Positions 39,086-47,957 of a DNA stretch of 64,000 nucleotides are shown here, one piece after another. Within the stretch, counting starts at the first letter, position 1; every line of letters starts with the position of its first letter. Source of the stretch: Vulgatibacter incomptus_A. Its GTDB lineage: Bacteria; Myxococcota; Myxococcia; Myxococcales; Vulgatibacteraceae. Position numbers and translations under genes: made by a program. The notes beneath the pieces were generated by a model. That model did no database searches, was not told the DNA's origin, and saw only the letters and a list, made by a program, of their open reading frames with translations. Location of the stretch: assembly GCA_040391605.1 (NCBI GenBank), contig JBEBXK010000003.1, forward strand, positions 91,451 to 155,450, given 5' to 3'.

Positions 39086-41857
39086 TCAACCGAGGCGCAA
39101 GCCGGCAGGGAGGGTGTCGCCGAAGACCCGCACCTCGTCCTGGGCGGAGAGCGCCCCACCCTCCCGTACCATCCGGATCCAGCCCTCGTGGGCCTTCGCG
39201 GCCTCCAGCCTGGAGGCCACTTCCTCCCGGCGACCATCGGAGAAGTCCCTCTGACGATCCCCCGTGCGCCTGGCGATCTGGGCCGCGGCGAAGGACGCCC
39301 CCTCCGCCCTCTTCCAATCCAGGGCGAGGATCGCCTCGAGCCAGCCGTCGGCGACCTCCACAGGGACCACGTCGTGGGCGCTGCCATAGAAGGGCTGCCT
39401 GGCGCCCAGCCTCCCCAGGGGCCACCACGAGCCCCTGCTCGCCTCGAGGCGGTGGAGGATCCAGCCGCCTGCCTCGATCTTCTCCCCGGAAGACAGCCGC
39501 TCCAACGACGCCGTCAGCCGCACCATCTCGTCGAAGCCCTCCGCCTTGGGCCCCTTGGGCCTGGTCGGGAACCTCCCCTTCGGCGGCTCCAGCCACGGCC
39601 GCACCCATTGGAAGATCCGCCGCTGCTTGCCGGCGTCCAGGCCCCCCGCCACCCGGCGCCAGAGCACCCACCACTCGGACCAATTCGCCTTCTCGGTGGT
39701 GTACTGCACGCCTTGTTCGAAGGCCTTCCACAGCTCGCCGGCCCGCCACTCGTCCAGGGGCGCGCCGAAGCCGGGGCGGAGGCAGAAGCCCGTGAGCTGG
39801 AACCAGACCCGCTCGTGATCGGCGGTGCGCCTGCGCTTCTGGGCGCCGCCGAAGACCACACCCCAGAGCTCGCGGTTCACCGCGGACGACCAGAGGTCAC
39901 GGGAGCCGATCTCCTTCTCCAATCCGCGCCAGAGCCCCTTGATCTCACGGACGTCCACCGGCGCGGCGGCCTTGCCGTAGGCCCGCTCCACCAGCGCCTT
40001 CGCTCGATCGAAATGGGCCGGGAGCTGATCGATCGGCGCCACCGCGGCGCCGCCGCCCTCGCCGCGCAACGAGAACTCCAGCCTCCACCGGCGCTCCGGC
40101 GGCTCGGGGGTGCGCAGGGAGAGCTCCAGGGTCCCCAACTCGGTGAGGGCCGCCTCGAGTCGCACCGGCAAGGTCTTGGGCGCCTGCCCCGCCTTGGGTG
40201 GCGCCTCGCCTTCGGCGGTACGCAGCACCGTATGCAGCGGCGGGAGGGGGTCGAGGTCCTCGTCCAGATCGACGAGCTTGCCCGGGGCGTCGCCGCGATC
40301 GCCGGTGGAGGTGTAGAGCGGAAAGGTCACCGGGCGCCCGACAACGAGTTGGAAGGTGCGGCTCTCCACCTCCAGGCTGCTGCCCTCCTCCATGCCCCGC
40401 GGCACAACGCAGAGGCCGCGGCGGATCCCGCCCTCCCCTTCGACCGCCACGTAATAGGAGCGCGGCGATCCCCCGGCGATCCGCACGCCGGCGCCGCGGC
40501 GCACCTTCGCGTAATAGGCGGCCCCGCGCGCCACCGCGAGATCTAGCGAGGCGTGGCCGAGGAGCGGGATCGGCGCGCCGGGGAACCAGCCCGCCAGCAC
40601 CTCGCCGAGCCGCGCCTTCACCGCCGGCGCGTTGAAGACCCCGCCGTTGAGCAGCAGCGCGTCGGGTCGCGGGAGCCCGCCGACCAGGGTTGCGCCTGCC
40701 ACCTCGGCCGCCTGGGCGTGGCGCCGGAGGAAGGCGCAGACGTGCCGCGAGATCGCGGGATCGCTGGCGAAGGGCAGCCCGAGCTCAGTCAGGGCGAGGC
40801 GGCCCCGTCGCTCGGGCGTCTCGTCCGGGCCGCTCATCGGGAAGAAGCCGTCCAGGAGGAGCGCGCGCGCCTCGTCCGCCGGGAGCTTGTAGGTCCGGGC
40901 GGCCCCCAACAGCCGGGTCCCCCGCCCCAGCACCGAGACCCCATACTCCGAGGGGCCGCTGCCGGAGAGGAGCGTCTCCTTCGCCAGGCGGCTGGCCTGT
41001 ACCAGCGCCGACCACTGCGTCGCGTCGAGCCTCGGCCCCGCGTCGCCCAGCTTCGCCTCCACGTGCCGGGCCAGCGTGACGTCCATGTTGTCGCCGCCGA
41101 GCATCAGGTGGTCGCCCACCGCGATCCGCTCGAAGGCCGGGGCGCCCGATGCCTGGGGCGTGATCCGAACCAGGGTGAGATCGGTGGTCCCCCCGCCGAC
41201 GTCCGCCACCAGCACCACCCTCGCGTCGCCGATGGCGGCGGCGAGCCCGCCCTCATGCTGCTCGATGAAGTCGTAGAAGGCGGCCTGCGGCTCCTCCAGC
41301 AGCCGCGCCCGTGGGAGCCCCGCCTGGCGGATCGCCTCCACCGTCAGCTCCCGCGCCACCTCGTCGAAGGAGGCGGGCACGGTGAGGACCACCTCCTGCT
41401 GCGCCAGCGGCGCGTTCGGATGGGCGTGATCCCACGCCGCGCGCAGATGGGCGACGATCCGCGCCGAGGCCTCCACGGGCGAGATCTTCGTCACGTCCCC
41501 CGACGCACTCCAGGGGAGGATCGCGGCCTGGCGATCGACACCGCCGTAGGAGAGCCAGCTCTTCGCCGAAACGACCATGCGTCCGGGCACCTTGGCACCC
41601 AGCTGCGAGGCCAGGGTCCCCACCACCCAGGAGGTCTCGCCCCACGGCAGCCTGCGGGCGCCCTCCGCGATCTCTCCCTCCGCCGGCAGGTAGATCGTCG
41701 AGGGGAGGAGCGGGAGCGCCCCCGCCTCGCCGGGACCGACGAGCTGCGCGATCGGGATCACCTCGATGGCGCCGCCGTCGATCGCGCTCGCGGCCATGGC
41801 CGCGTGGGTGGTGCCCAGATCGATCCCGACCACGAATCGTACGTTGTGCGTCTTCAT
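39086..41857 (-). CDS. Hsp70-family protein with C-terminal DUF3731
   Basis: The 923-residue protein has an actin-like ATPase domain at its N-terminus (GIDLGTTHAAMA at residues 11-22; VVLVADVGGGTTDLTLV; LLNGGVFNAPAVKARL). It does not have a DnaK substrate-binding domain. The second half carries a long, Trp-rich helical region (REIKGLWRGLEKEIGSRDLWSSAVNRELW..., WSEWWVLWRRVAGGLD) that fits DUF3731. Such standalone Hsp70 homologues are found in many proteobacteria, often paired with another Hsp70. Function is unknown. It lacks dnaJ or grpE neighbours. Confidence 0.88.
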   Translation of the reverse strand: MKTHNVRFVVGIDLGTTHAAMAASAIDGGAIEVIPIAQLVGPGEAGALPLLPSTIYLPAEGEIAEGARRLPWGETSWVVGTLASQLGAKVPGRMVVSAKSWLSYGGVDRQAAILPWSASGDVTKISPVEASARIVAHLRAAWDHAHPNAPLAQQEVVLTVPASFDEVARELTVEAIRQAGLPRARLLEEPQAAFYDFIEQHEGGLAAAIGDARVVLVADVGGGTTDLTLVRITPQASGAPAFERIAVGDHLMLGGDNMDVTLARHVEAKLGDAGPRLDATQWSALVQASRLAKETLLSGSGPSEYGVSVLGRGTRLLGAARTYKLPADEARALLLDGFFPMSGPDETPERRGRLALTELGLPFASDPAISRHVCAFLRRHAQAAEVAGATLVGGLPRPDALLLNGGVFNAPAVKARLGEVLAGWFPGAPIPLLGHASLDLAVARGAAYYAKVRRGAGVRIAGGSPRSYYVAVEGEGGIRRGLCVVPRGMEEGSSLEVESRTFQLVVGRPVTFPLYTSTGDRGDAPGKLVDLDEDLDPLPPLHTVLRTAEGEAPPKAGQAPKTLPVRLEAALTELGTLELSLRTPEPPERRWRLEFSLRGEGGGAAVAPIDQLPAHFDRAKALVERAYGKAAAPVDVREIKGLWRGLEKEIGSRDLWSSAVNRELWGVVFGGAQKRRRTADHERVWFQLTGFCLRPGFGAPLDEWRAGELWKAFEQGVQYTTEKANWSEWWVLWRRVAGGLDAGKQRRIFQWVRPWLEPPKGRFPTRPKGPKAEGFDEMVRLTASLERLSSGEKIEAGGWILHRLEASRGSWWPLGRLGARQPFYGSAHDVVPVEVADGWLEAILALDWKRAEGASFAAAQIARRTGDRQRDFSDGRREEVASRLEAAKAHEGWIRMVREGGALSAQDEVRVFGDTLPAGLRLG

Positions 41858-41871
41858 TCGCCCTCTCGTCA

Positions 41872-41962
41872 GAGCCTATGAGAGACCGCCTCCACGCGGC
41901 AGAGGCGATCCCTCCCCTCGCGTCGAGCGCGAAGGGCTCCTCTCGTGCCGGCAGGCTCCGGT
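41872..41962 (+). repeat. Possible degenerate member of the triple-hairpin repeat family
   Basis: AGAGCCTATGAGAGACCGCCTC...GAGGCGATC parallels the AGAGCCTGTGAAAGAAATCGCC...GGCGATT opening of copies A-D. A TCGCG-TCGA-GCGCGA hairpin and GGCTCCTCTCGTGCCGGCAGGCTC follow. Similarity is visible but weak. Confidence 0.35.
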
Positions 41963-42035
41963 TCGCCGAAATTCCCTCGCGAAACGCAGGCCGGAGTTCG
42001 GCGCCTCCGACCCGCTTGGAGTATCATGGCTCCCC

Positions 42036-44744
42036 GTGACCGCACCGAACATCGCGATCGATCGCACCCCATTCTTCGGACGCCACGGGGCGAGCCAGGC
42101 GTTGCAGCAGGCGATCCGCGCAGGTGAGCGCCTCATCACCGTCTCCGGCCCCTCGGGGATCGGCAAGACCCGCCTCACCCGCAACGTCGCCGCGACGATG
42201 CAGCCGGAGTACCACGCGGAGGGCGGCGTCTGGTTCTGTGATCTCACCGCCGCCCGCAGCCCCGAGGCGCTCCTGCGCATCGTCGGCGCGGCCCTCGGCG
42301 TCTCGATGAAGGATCGCTGCCCCGTCGACGGCAGCCTCCGCATCGCTCACGCCACCGCGAGCCGCGGCCCGCTCCTCCTCGTCCTCGACAACTTCGAGAA
42401 CCTGGTCCCCGCCGCAGCCTCCGTGATCGCGCGCTGGCTCGACGAGGCGCCGGAGCTCCAGATCCTCACCACCTCGATCGTCCGCCTGGAGATCGACGGC
42501 GAGTGGTGCTTCGAGCTCGGCCCACTCGAGCTCGACGAGGCCATCGCTCTCTACGAGGATCGAGCCACGCGCGCCTGGGCCGACCTCTCCTTCGGCTCCG
42601 CGGATCGCGGCGCCATCGCGGATCTGGTCCGCCGCCTCGACCGCCTCCCCCTCGCCATCGAACTCGCCGCGGCCAGGGTGCGGGTGCTGCCGCCACGGAC
42701 GCTCCTCTCCCGCCTGGACGAGCGCTTCGAGATCCTGCAGACAGGGCGGGACGAGCGCCACGCCTCCCTCGAAGAGGCGATCTCCGTCTCCTGGGAGCTC
42801 CTCACCCCGGCGGAGCAGCAGGGCCTCGCCCGCGCCTCGATCTTCCGCGGCGGCTTCAGCCTGGAGGCGGCGGAGGCGATCCTCGTGGGGGATCCCGGCA
42901 ATCCGCCGGTGCTCGATCTCCTGGGCGGCCTGCGGGCCAAGGCTCTGCTCCAGCTCGAGCCCTCCGATCCGCCTCGCTTCTCCCTCTACGAGAGCGTCGC
43001 CGCCTTCGCCTCACGGGAGCTCACGCGCCGGGGCGATCGCGCGGACGCCGAGCGCCGCCACCACGGCTACTTCCTCCCGCATGGGGAGGCGTTGGCTGGC
43101 CAGATCAGCGGCCCCACCGGCCCCACCGCCAGCCGACAGCTCCTCCTCGAGCACGAGAACCTGCTGGCCGTGCATCGCCGGACCTTCGACGCCGATCCCA
43201 GGATCGCGGCCAGGGCGGGCCTCGCCGCCAGCGTCGCCGCCGCGCTGCAGGGGGCGCCCGCCTCCGAGGCCGCGCTGCTGGATGGCTCGGTGGCCGCCGC
43301 CCGCCGCGCCGACGAGCCCATCCTCCTCGCCAGGGCGCTGCGGGCGCGGGCCGCCACCTCCAGGCGCCACGGCCGGCTGGACGAGGCCCGCGACGATCTC
43401 GCCGAGGGGCTGCAGCTCGCCCGCGCCGCCGGGGCCCGCGGGCTCGAGGGCTCCATCTTCTGCGAGTCCGGCGCGCTGCGGGCCCGCAAGGGCGAGTTCG
43501 ACCAGGCCGAGGCGGAGCTGCGCATGGCCGTGTCCATCGAGGAGGAGGTCGACGATCCCGAGCTGGCCGGCCTGGCGCGGATGGGCCTCGGCATCGTGGC
43601 CGAGAGCCGCGGCGACCTCGAGATCAGCCGCGAACGCTTGGAAGCAGGCCTCGCCATCTTCCGACGGAGCGGGAACTTTCGGTATCAGGCGCTATCACTC
43701 TTCAACCTCGGCGCCGTGCTCTCCGGGCTGGGGCGCTACGAGGACGCCCGCGCCGCGCTCCACGAGGCCCAGCGCGTCTTCCGCCTGGTGGACGATCGCG
43801 CCTCCGAGGCCGACGTCATCCTCAACCTCGGCAGCGTCGCCCACACCGCCGGGGCCCTCGACGAGGCGGAGGAGCATCTGAGCCGGAGCCTCGTCCTCGA
43901 GCGGCAGCTCGGCAATCGCCGCTTCGAGGCCCTCGCCCTGACCAACCTCGGCCTTCTAGCCTTCGAGCGCGGCGAGCTGCGCCTCGCCTGGCAACGGCTC
44001 CACGAGGCCGTCTCGATCTTTCGCGAGACCGGCGACGAGCGCCACGCCATCCACACCCTCCCCTTCTTCGCGGCGGTGGAGGCCGTGCTGGGCCTGGTCG
44101 CCGAGGCCTCCAGCGACTTCGCCGAGGCCCGGCGCTGGTTCGAGGCGCGCGGCGACGCCGGGAGCCTCGCGACCCTCGCGATCCTCGAGGGCTTCCTCGA
44201 TCTGGCCCAGGCGCGGATCGCCGCCCAGGATCTCCGCGGCGACGAGGCCGCCGCCCTCACCCGCCGCGCCGCCGCCAGGCGCGAGGACCCGCTCCCGGCC
44301 GGTGCCCGCTCCTCGGAGGGCCTCGTCGTCGCCCGACGGCTGCTGGAGCGCGCCCTCGCCTCCCCCGGCGAGCGGATCGCCAGCTGGGAGCCCTCCGAGT
44401 CCGCCATCTCCCAGGGCCTCGTGGTCGGCCCCAACGCCACCTGGTTCACCTTGGACGAGGGCGCGCGGGTCGCCCTTGGCAGGCGGGGCGCCATGCGCCG
44501 CATCCTCCAGGGCCTGGTGGAGCAGCGCCTCCTCGCGCCGGGCGTCGGGCTCAACCAGGAGGCGCTCTCCCGGATCGGCTGGCCGGGTGAGCAGATCCAC
44601 CCCCAGGCAGCCGCCAACCGCGTCTACACCAGCGTGCGCGCCTTGCGGGCCGCGGGCCTCGAGGACGTCCTGAGGCGCCACGCCGACGGCTACCTCCTCG
44701 ATCCCGCCACCCCGGTCTCCCGGGCCAGCCTGCGCCTTCAGTAG
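42036..44744 (+). CDS. STAND-type NTPase transcriptional regulator (AAA/NB-ARC-like, TPR, C-terminal winged helix)
   Basis: The 902-residue protein has a P-loop NTPase domain with Walker A GPSGIGKT (38-45) and Walker B LLLVLDN (112-118). The winged-helix segment DRLPLAIELAAARVRVLPP, typical of LuxR/AfsR-like STAND regulators, follows. About ten TPR-like repeats come next, and a C-terminal OmpR/BTAD-like DNA-binding domain (residues about 810-890: ...QAAANRVYTSVRALRAAGLEDVLRRHADGYLL). DNA binding at the C-terminus is the reverse of SARP proteins. The start is a GTG at 42036, the first in frame next to GRHGASQ. A ligand bound by the TPR part probably switches the NTPase. No target is evident. 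Confidence 0.82.
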   Translation: MTAPNIAIDRTPFFGRHGASQALQQAIRAGERLITVSGPSGIGKTRLTRNVAATMQPEYHAEGGVWFCDLTAARSPEALLRIVGAALGVSMKDRCPVDGSLRIAHATASRGPLLLVLDNFENLVPAAASVIARWLDEAPELQILTTSIVRLEIDGEWCFELGPLELDEAIALYEDRATRAWADLSFGSADRGAIADLVRRLDRLPLAIELAAARVRVLPPRTLLSRLDERFEILQTGRDERHASLEEAISVSWELLTPAEQQGLARASIFRGGFSLEAAEAILVGDPGNPPVLDLLGGLRAKALLQLEPSDPPRFSLYESVAAFASRELTRRGDRADAERRHHGYFLPHGEALAGQISGPTGPTASRQLLLEHENLLAVHRRTFDADPRIAARAGLAASVAAALQGAPASEAALLDGSVAAARRADEPILLARALRARAATSRRHGRLDEARDDLAEGLQLARAAGARGLEGSIFCESGALRARKGEFDQAEAELRMAVSIEEEVDDPELAGLARMGLGIVAESRGDLEISRERLEAGLAIFRRSGNFRYQALSLFNLGAVLSGLGRYEDARAALHEAQRVFRLVDDRASEADVILNLGSVAHTAGALDEAEEHLSRSLVLERQLGNRRFEALALTNLGLLAFERGELRLAWQRLHEAVSIFRETGDERHAIHTLPFFAAVEAVLGLVAEASSDFAEARRWFEARGDAGSLATLAILEGFLDLAQARIAAQDLRGDEAAALTRRAAARREDPLPAGARSSEGLVVARRLLERALASPGERIASWEPSESAISQGLVVGPNATWFTLDEGARVALGRRGAMRRILQGLVEQRLLAPGVGLNQEALSRIGWPGEQIHPQAAANRVYTSVRALRAAGLEDVLRRHADGYLLDPATPVSRASLRLQ

Positions 44745-45103
44745 AGCAGCGGGCCTCGGATCGGGACCGGGTAGCCCCCCGCGGCGCGCTCCGCGTTGGT
44801 CCGGCACGCGTGTCGGTACGCTGCCTCCAGCGCCTGATCGATCTGCACGGGATCCAGGTATTCGTCGTCCAGCGCGCACCAGATCCAATCATCCCGCTGC
44901 AGGAAGCTGCGGAGGATCGGATGCCCCGCCTGGGCCGCGTGCGCCCTGGCGTGTCGACCGGGCGAGCCATCACAGCAGCCCACGTGTCCGCAAGAGAGGC
45001 AGAGCCGCAGCTCCACCCATTTGCCCCCCGATCGCAGGCACTCCGCGCAGCCCTGGGTCTCGGGGTGGACGTGTTGGATCTGGCTCAGATGCCTGCAGCC
45101 CAT
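44738..45103 (-). CDS. UBP-type zinc-finger protein
   Basis: The 121-residue protein has a UBP/ZnF domain: the cysteine/histidine pattern CAECLRSGGKWVELRLCLSCGHVGCCDGSPGRHARAHAAQAGHPI binds zinc ions and in eukaryotes recognises the C-terminus of ubiquitin. The rest (LQRDDWIWCALDDEYLDPVQ) completes the same fold (WCYxxD-like). Bacterial versions are known but their partners are not. Its 3' end overlaps the STAND regulator's by seven bases, tail to tail. The ATG at 45103 is preferred because the domain begins there. Confidence 0.82.
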   Translation of the reverse strand: MGCRHLSQIQHVHPETQGCAECLRSGGKWVELRLCLSCGHVGCCDGSPGRHARAHAAQAGHPILRSFLQRDDWIWCALDDEYLDPVQIDQALEAAYRHACRTNAERAAGGYPVPIRGPLLY

Positions 45104-45265
45104 GCTCGCTCGCTCCCGCGCAATTCGTCCGGGCAGGCGCCGCCAAGGGCGATGCGCGCTCGGGCGGATGTCCCCTCCAACTTCCGCGCAGCGCGATCGA
45201 TCTGCAACCATGACGGCCGGTTGCTCGGGTCGAAACCGGACGTTGGCGAGCAAGCGCTCGCCGCG

Positions 45266-46003
45266 TTAGCGCCGCTGGAGCTTCGAGAGCAGCCGCAGCA
45301 TCTCGAGGTAGAGCCAGACCAGGGTGACCATCAGCGCGAAGGCGCCGTACCACTCCATATGCTTGGGCGCCCCCTGACGGGCGCCGCTCTCGATCAAGTC
45401 GAAGTCCAGCACCAGGTTCAGCGCCGCCACCGTGACGATCACCAGGCTGATCAGGATCCCCAAGGGGCTGGCGTCGTGTAGCAGGGGCATCTGCATCCCG
45501 AAGAAGCCCATCACCATGCTGGCGATGTAGACCAGGACGATCGCCCCGGTGGCCGCCATCACCCCTCGCCGGAAGCCGGGCGTCGCCCGGATCACCCCCG
45601 CCTTGTAGAGGGCCAGCAGCGCGAAGCAGGTCCCGAAGGTCAGCGCCACCGCCTGGATCGCGATCCCGGGGTAGCGCGCCTCGAAGACCGCCGAGATCGC
45701 CCCGAGAAACACCCCCTCCAGCAGCGCGTAGATCGGCGCCGTCACCGGCGCCCACTGCGACTTGAAGATCGTGACCATGGCGACGATGAAGCCGCCGATC
45801 GCCCCCACCATGATCCCCATCCCCACGATGGGGTCCGCCGGGTTCTCGATCGCACGCCCCCAGATCGTCGCGGCCCCCGCCAGCACCAGCATCAGCAGGA
45901 TCAGGGTCCGGTTCACCGTCCCCTGCACCGTCATCGTCCCCGCCGCCGCGCCGAGCGGGCGGTCGAAGGTTCGCTCCTTCAAGATCGGATTTCCCGAGCG
46001 CAT
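45266..46003 (-). CDS. Bax inhibitor-1 / YccA family membrane protein
   Basis: The 245-residue protein has about seven transmembrane helices and the family segments AGAATIWGRAIENPADPIVGMGIMVGAIGGFIVAM, FKSQWAPVTAPIYALLEGVFLGAISAVFE and a C-terminal helix ending WLYLEMLRLLSKLQ. Bax1-I proteins act as proton-sensitive calcium-leak channels in bacteria where tested. The ATG follows GTGAGGAGAAGTGG. It is monocistronic, followed 163 bp later by the UBP gene on the same strand. Confidence 0.87.
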   Translation of the reverse strand: MRSGNPILKERTFDRPLGAAAGTMTVQGTVNRTLILLMLVLAGAATIWGRAIENPADPIVGMGIMVGAIGGFIVAMVTIFKSQWAPVTAPIYALLEGVFLGAISAVFEARYPGIAIQAVALTFGTCFALLALYKAGVIRATPGFRRGVMAATGAIVLVYIASMVMGFFGMQMPLLHDASPLGILISLVIVTVAALNLVLDFDLIESGARQGAPKHMEWYGAFALMVTLVWLYLEMLRLLSKLQRR

Positions 46004-46155
46004 CCACTTCTCCTCACGGGTTGATGATCCACCACTGCCCTCGCGTGCAGCTCGAGAGCGCTGGAGATCGCGTACCGGATTCGAGCGAGTCTACAAGCCA
46101 GGCCCATCGCGCGCAGCCAAAAGCTCCAACCAGGCAGCCATCTCGCCACGAGCGG

Positions 46156-46641
46156 TCAGGGCGCGCCCTCCGCGAAGCAGCGTCGGTACAGCTCGCGGAT
46201 CTCCGACTCGAGCGCGGGGACCGGCCCCTCCACTTCGATCCCAGGGGCGATCGCCTGGATCGGCAGGGGGTTGACGGGCCCCGGGGGATTGCCCCACTCC
46301 GTCAACCAGGTCGCGAACTGTGCGGAGGACGCGATGTAGACGATTCGCCCCAGCCCCACCCAGGCGTGCGCGGCGGCGCACATGGGGCAGTGCTCGCCTG
46401 AGGTGTAGACGGTCGCCGCCCTTCGCTCCTCCGGGCTGAGGTGGGCAGCCGCCCAGCGGGCCAGCTCGAATTCGGGGTGGCGGGTGCTGTCTCCCGAGGC
46501 GACGCGGTTGCGATCCTCCGCGAGGATCTCGCCGGCTCCTCCCACGAGCACGGAGCCGAAGGGCTGATCCCCGGCGTCCAACGCCTCCTCGGCGAGCTCC
46601 AGACAACGACGAAGGAAGGTCGACTCGGTCTCGGTTCGCAT
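46156..46641 (-). CDS. Nucleoside/cytidine-deaminase-like protein
   Basis: The 161-residue protein belongs to the zinc-dependent deaminase fold: HPEFEL supplies His55 and the proton-shuttling Glu57, and CPMC gives Cys85 and Cys88. The motif is HxE...CxxC, with HPE instead of the usual HAE and EHCPMC instead of EPCPMC. It resembles guanine deaminase and tRNA-adenosine-deaminase homologues. Substrate cannot be assigned. A GGGAG site precedes the ATG at 46641. The longer frame upstream (to 47634) is a shadow of the adjacent genes. Confidence 0.8.
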   Translation of the reverse strand: MRTETESTFLRRCLELAEEALDAGDQPFGSVLVGGAGEILAEDRNRVASGDSTRHPEFELARWAAAHLSPEERRAATVYTSGEHCPMCAAAHAWVGLGRIVYIASSAQFATWLTEWGNPPGPVNPLPIQAIAPGIEVEGPVPALESEIRELYRRCFAEGAP

Positions 46642-46703
46642 TTTTATCTCCCGTCTACCAGCTGGCGTGGAGCGCCCGCGGTCACGTCCGGGCCAAGGGC
46701 ACG

Positions 46704-47114
46704 CTACGGAATCGTCACGCTCCCTACCGGATACGGATTGAAGGCCACCTCCCATCGGAACCCATCGGGATCGGTGAAGTAGCCGCTGTAGCCGCCCCAG
46801 TCTCGCTGTTGGGCCTCGTGCACGGTCGCCCCGGCGGCGCCCGCCGTCTGGAGCACCGCGTCGACCTCCGCCGGTGATGCGACGTTGTGGGCGAGGGTGA
46901 AGGGGAGCGTGCCCCCACGCGTGACCTCGCCGATCTCCGCGCGCGCGGCAGACTCCGCCCACAGCGAGAGCACCAGCTTGTTCCCGACGTGGATCATCGC
47001 GACCTCGCCAGCTGCCTCGAGCGCGGGGGGCCAGCCGAGACCGTCCAGGTAGAAGCGTCGCGCGCGATCGAGATCGGCGACGACCAGCGTGACGAAGTTG
47101 AGTCGAGGTTCCAT
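46704..47114 (-). CDS. VOC-superfamily protein (glyoxalase/dioxygenase-like)
   Basis: The 136-residue protein shows one betaalphabetabetabeta pair: LNFVTLVVADLDRARRFYLDGLGW at the N-terminus and YFTDPDGFRWEVAFNP at the C-terminus. This is the pattern of the VOC metalloenzymes (glyoxalase, fosfomycin and bleomycin resistance). Residues that would bind metal cannot be assigned with certainty. The start is ATG at 47114. It belongs to a series of small accessory enzymes. Confidence 0.82.
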   Translation of the reverse strand: MEPRLNFVTLVVADLDRARRFYLDGLGWPPALEAAGEVAMIHVGNKLVLSLWAESAARAEIGEVTRGGTLPFTLAHNVASPAEVDAVLQTAGAAGATVHEAQQRDWGGYSGYFTDPDGFRWEVAFNPYPVGSVTIP

Positions 47115-47264
47115 GATCTCGTTGTAGCCGCAACGACGATCGCCGTCGAGCCTCCGCCGCCCCTCCGGCCTGAGTGTACGACTCGCGCCGCCGTGGCGAT
47201 CCCGATGACTGACTCGATCCCGAACACGTCGGCGCGGTCGTTGGTGCGCCGGCAGGCTCGACGG

Positions 47265-47957
47265 CTACGAGGGCCAGGCCTGCAGCGCAGCCAGGATCTC
47301 GTGTGCCACGCCGGTCGCGGACGCCGGATTCTGGCCGGTGATCACCTTGCCATCGCGGATGACGTGGGGCTTCCACGCGGGGCGGCGCTCGTAGCGGGCG
47401 CCGAGCGCCCTGAGCTTGTCTTCGAGGAGGAAGGGAACCACGTCGGCGAGGCCAACGGCGCTCTCCTCCTCGTTGGAGAAGGCCGTGATCCGGTGACCTC
47501 GCACCAGAGGCTCGCCGTCGGGCTTCACAGCGCCGACGAAGGCGGCCGGGCCGTGGCATACGGCGGCGACGACGGCCCTTCGGCCGTAGGTCTTGGAGAG
47601 CTGCTCGGAGGCCAGGGAGGAAGGGAGGTCCCACATGGGACCATGACCTCCGACGACGAGGACGGCGTCAAAGACCTCGTCGCCCAAATCGTCGAGGCGG
47701 CGGGTCTGGGCGAGCTTCCCCATCGCGTGCTCGTCTTGGAGGAAGGCCTTCATGGCGTCGGTCGGATCCTGCTCGCTCCGCGGATCGATGGGCGGCCGGC
47801 CACCGCTCGGCGACGCGATCTCGAGCTTGGAGTGGCCTGTGAGCGCCATATAGGGCGCGGCGAGCTCCTCGAGCCAGAGGCCGGTCTTCCTGCCGGTGGC
47901 ACCGAGCGAGGCGTGGCTGGTGGCGATGAGCAGGATCCTGGGCTTGGCGTTCTGCAA
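47265..47957 (-). CDS. DJ-1/PfpI (GATase1-like, Hsp31-type) protein
   Basis: The 230-residue protein has the nucleophile elbow AVCHGPAAF with Cys134 and His135, and an upstream Glu (WLEEL, residue 30-31), the Cys-His-Glu set of Hsp31/glyoxalase III relatives. GGHGPMWDLP and the closing VITGQNPASATGVAHEIL are characteristic. Such proteins detoxify methylglyoxal or act as chaperone/deglycase. The proposed start is TTG at 47957, just after GGGGGGA. The frame extends further upstream without similarity. The ATG at 48155 would give a long basic tail. Confidence 0.82.
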   Translation of the reverse strand: MQNAKPRILLIATSHASLGATGRKTGLWLEELAAPYMALTGHSKLEIASPSGGRPPIDPRSEQDPTDAMKAFLQDEHAMGKLAQTRRLDDLGDEVFDAVLVVGGHGPMWDLPSSLASEQLSKTYGRRAVVAAVCHGPAAFVGAVKPDGEPLVRGHRITAFSNEEESAVGLADVVPFLLEDKLRALGARYERRPAWKPHVIRDGKVITGQNPASATGVAHEILAALQAWPS

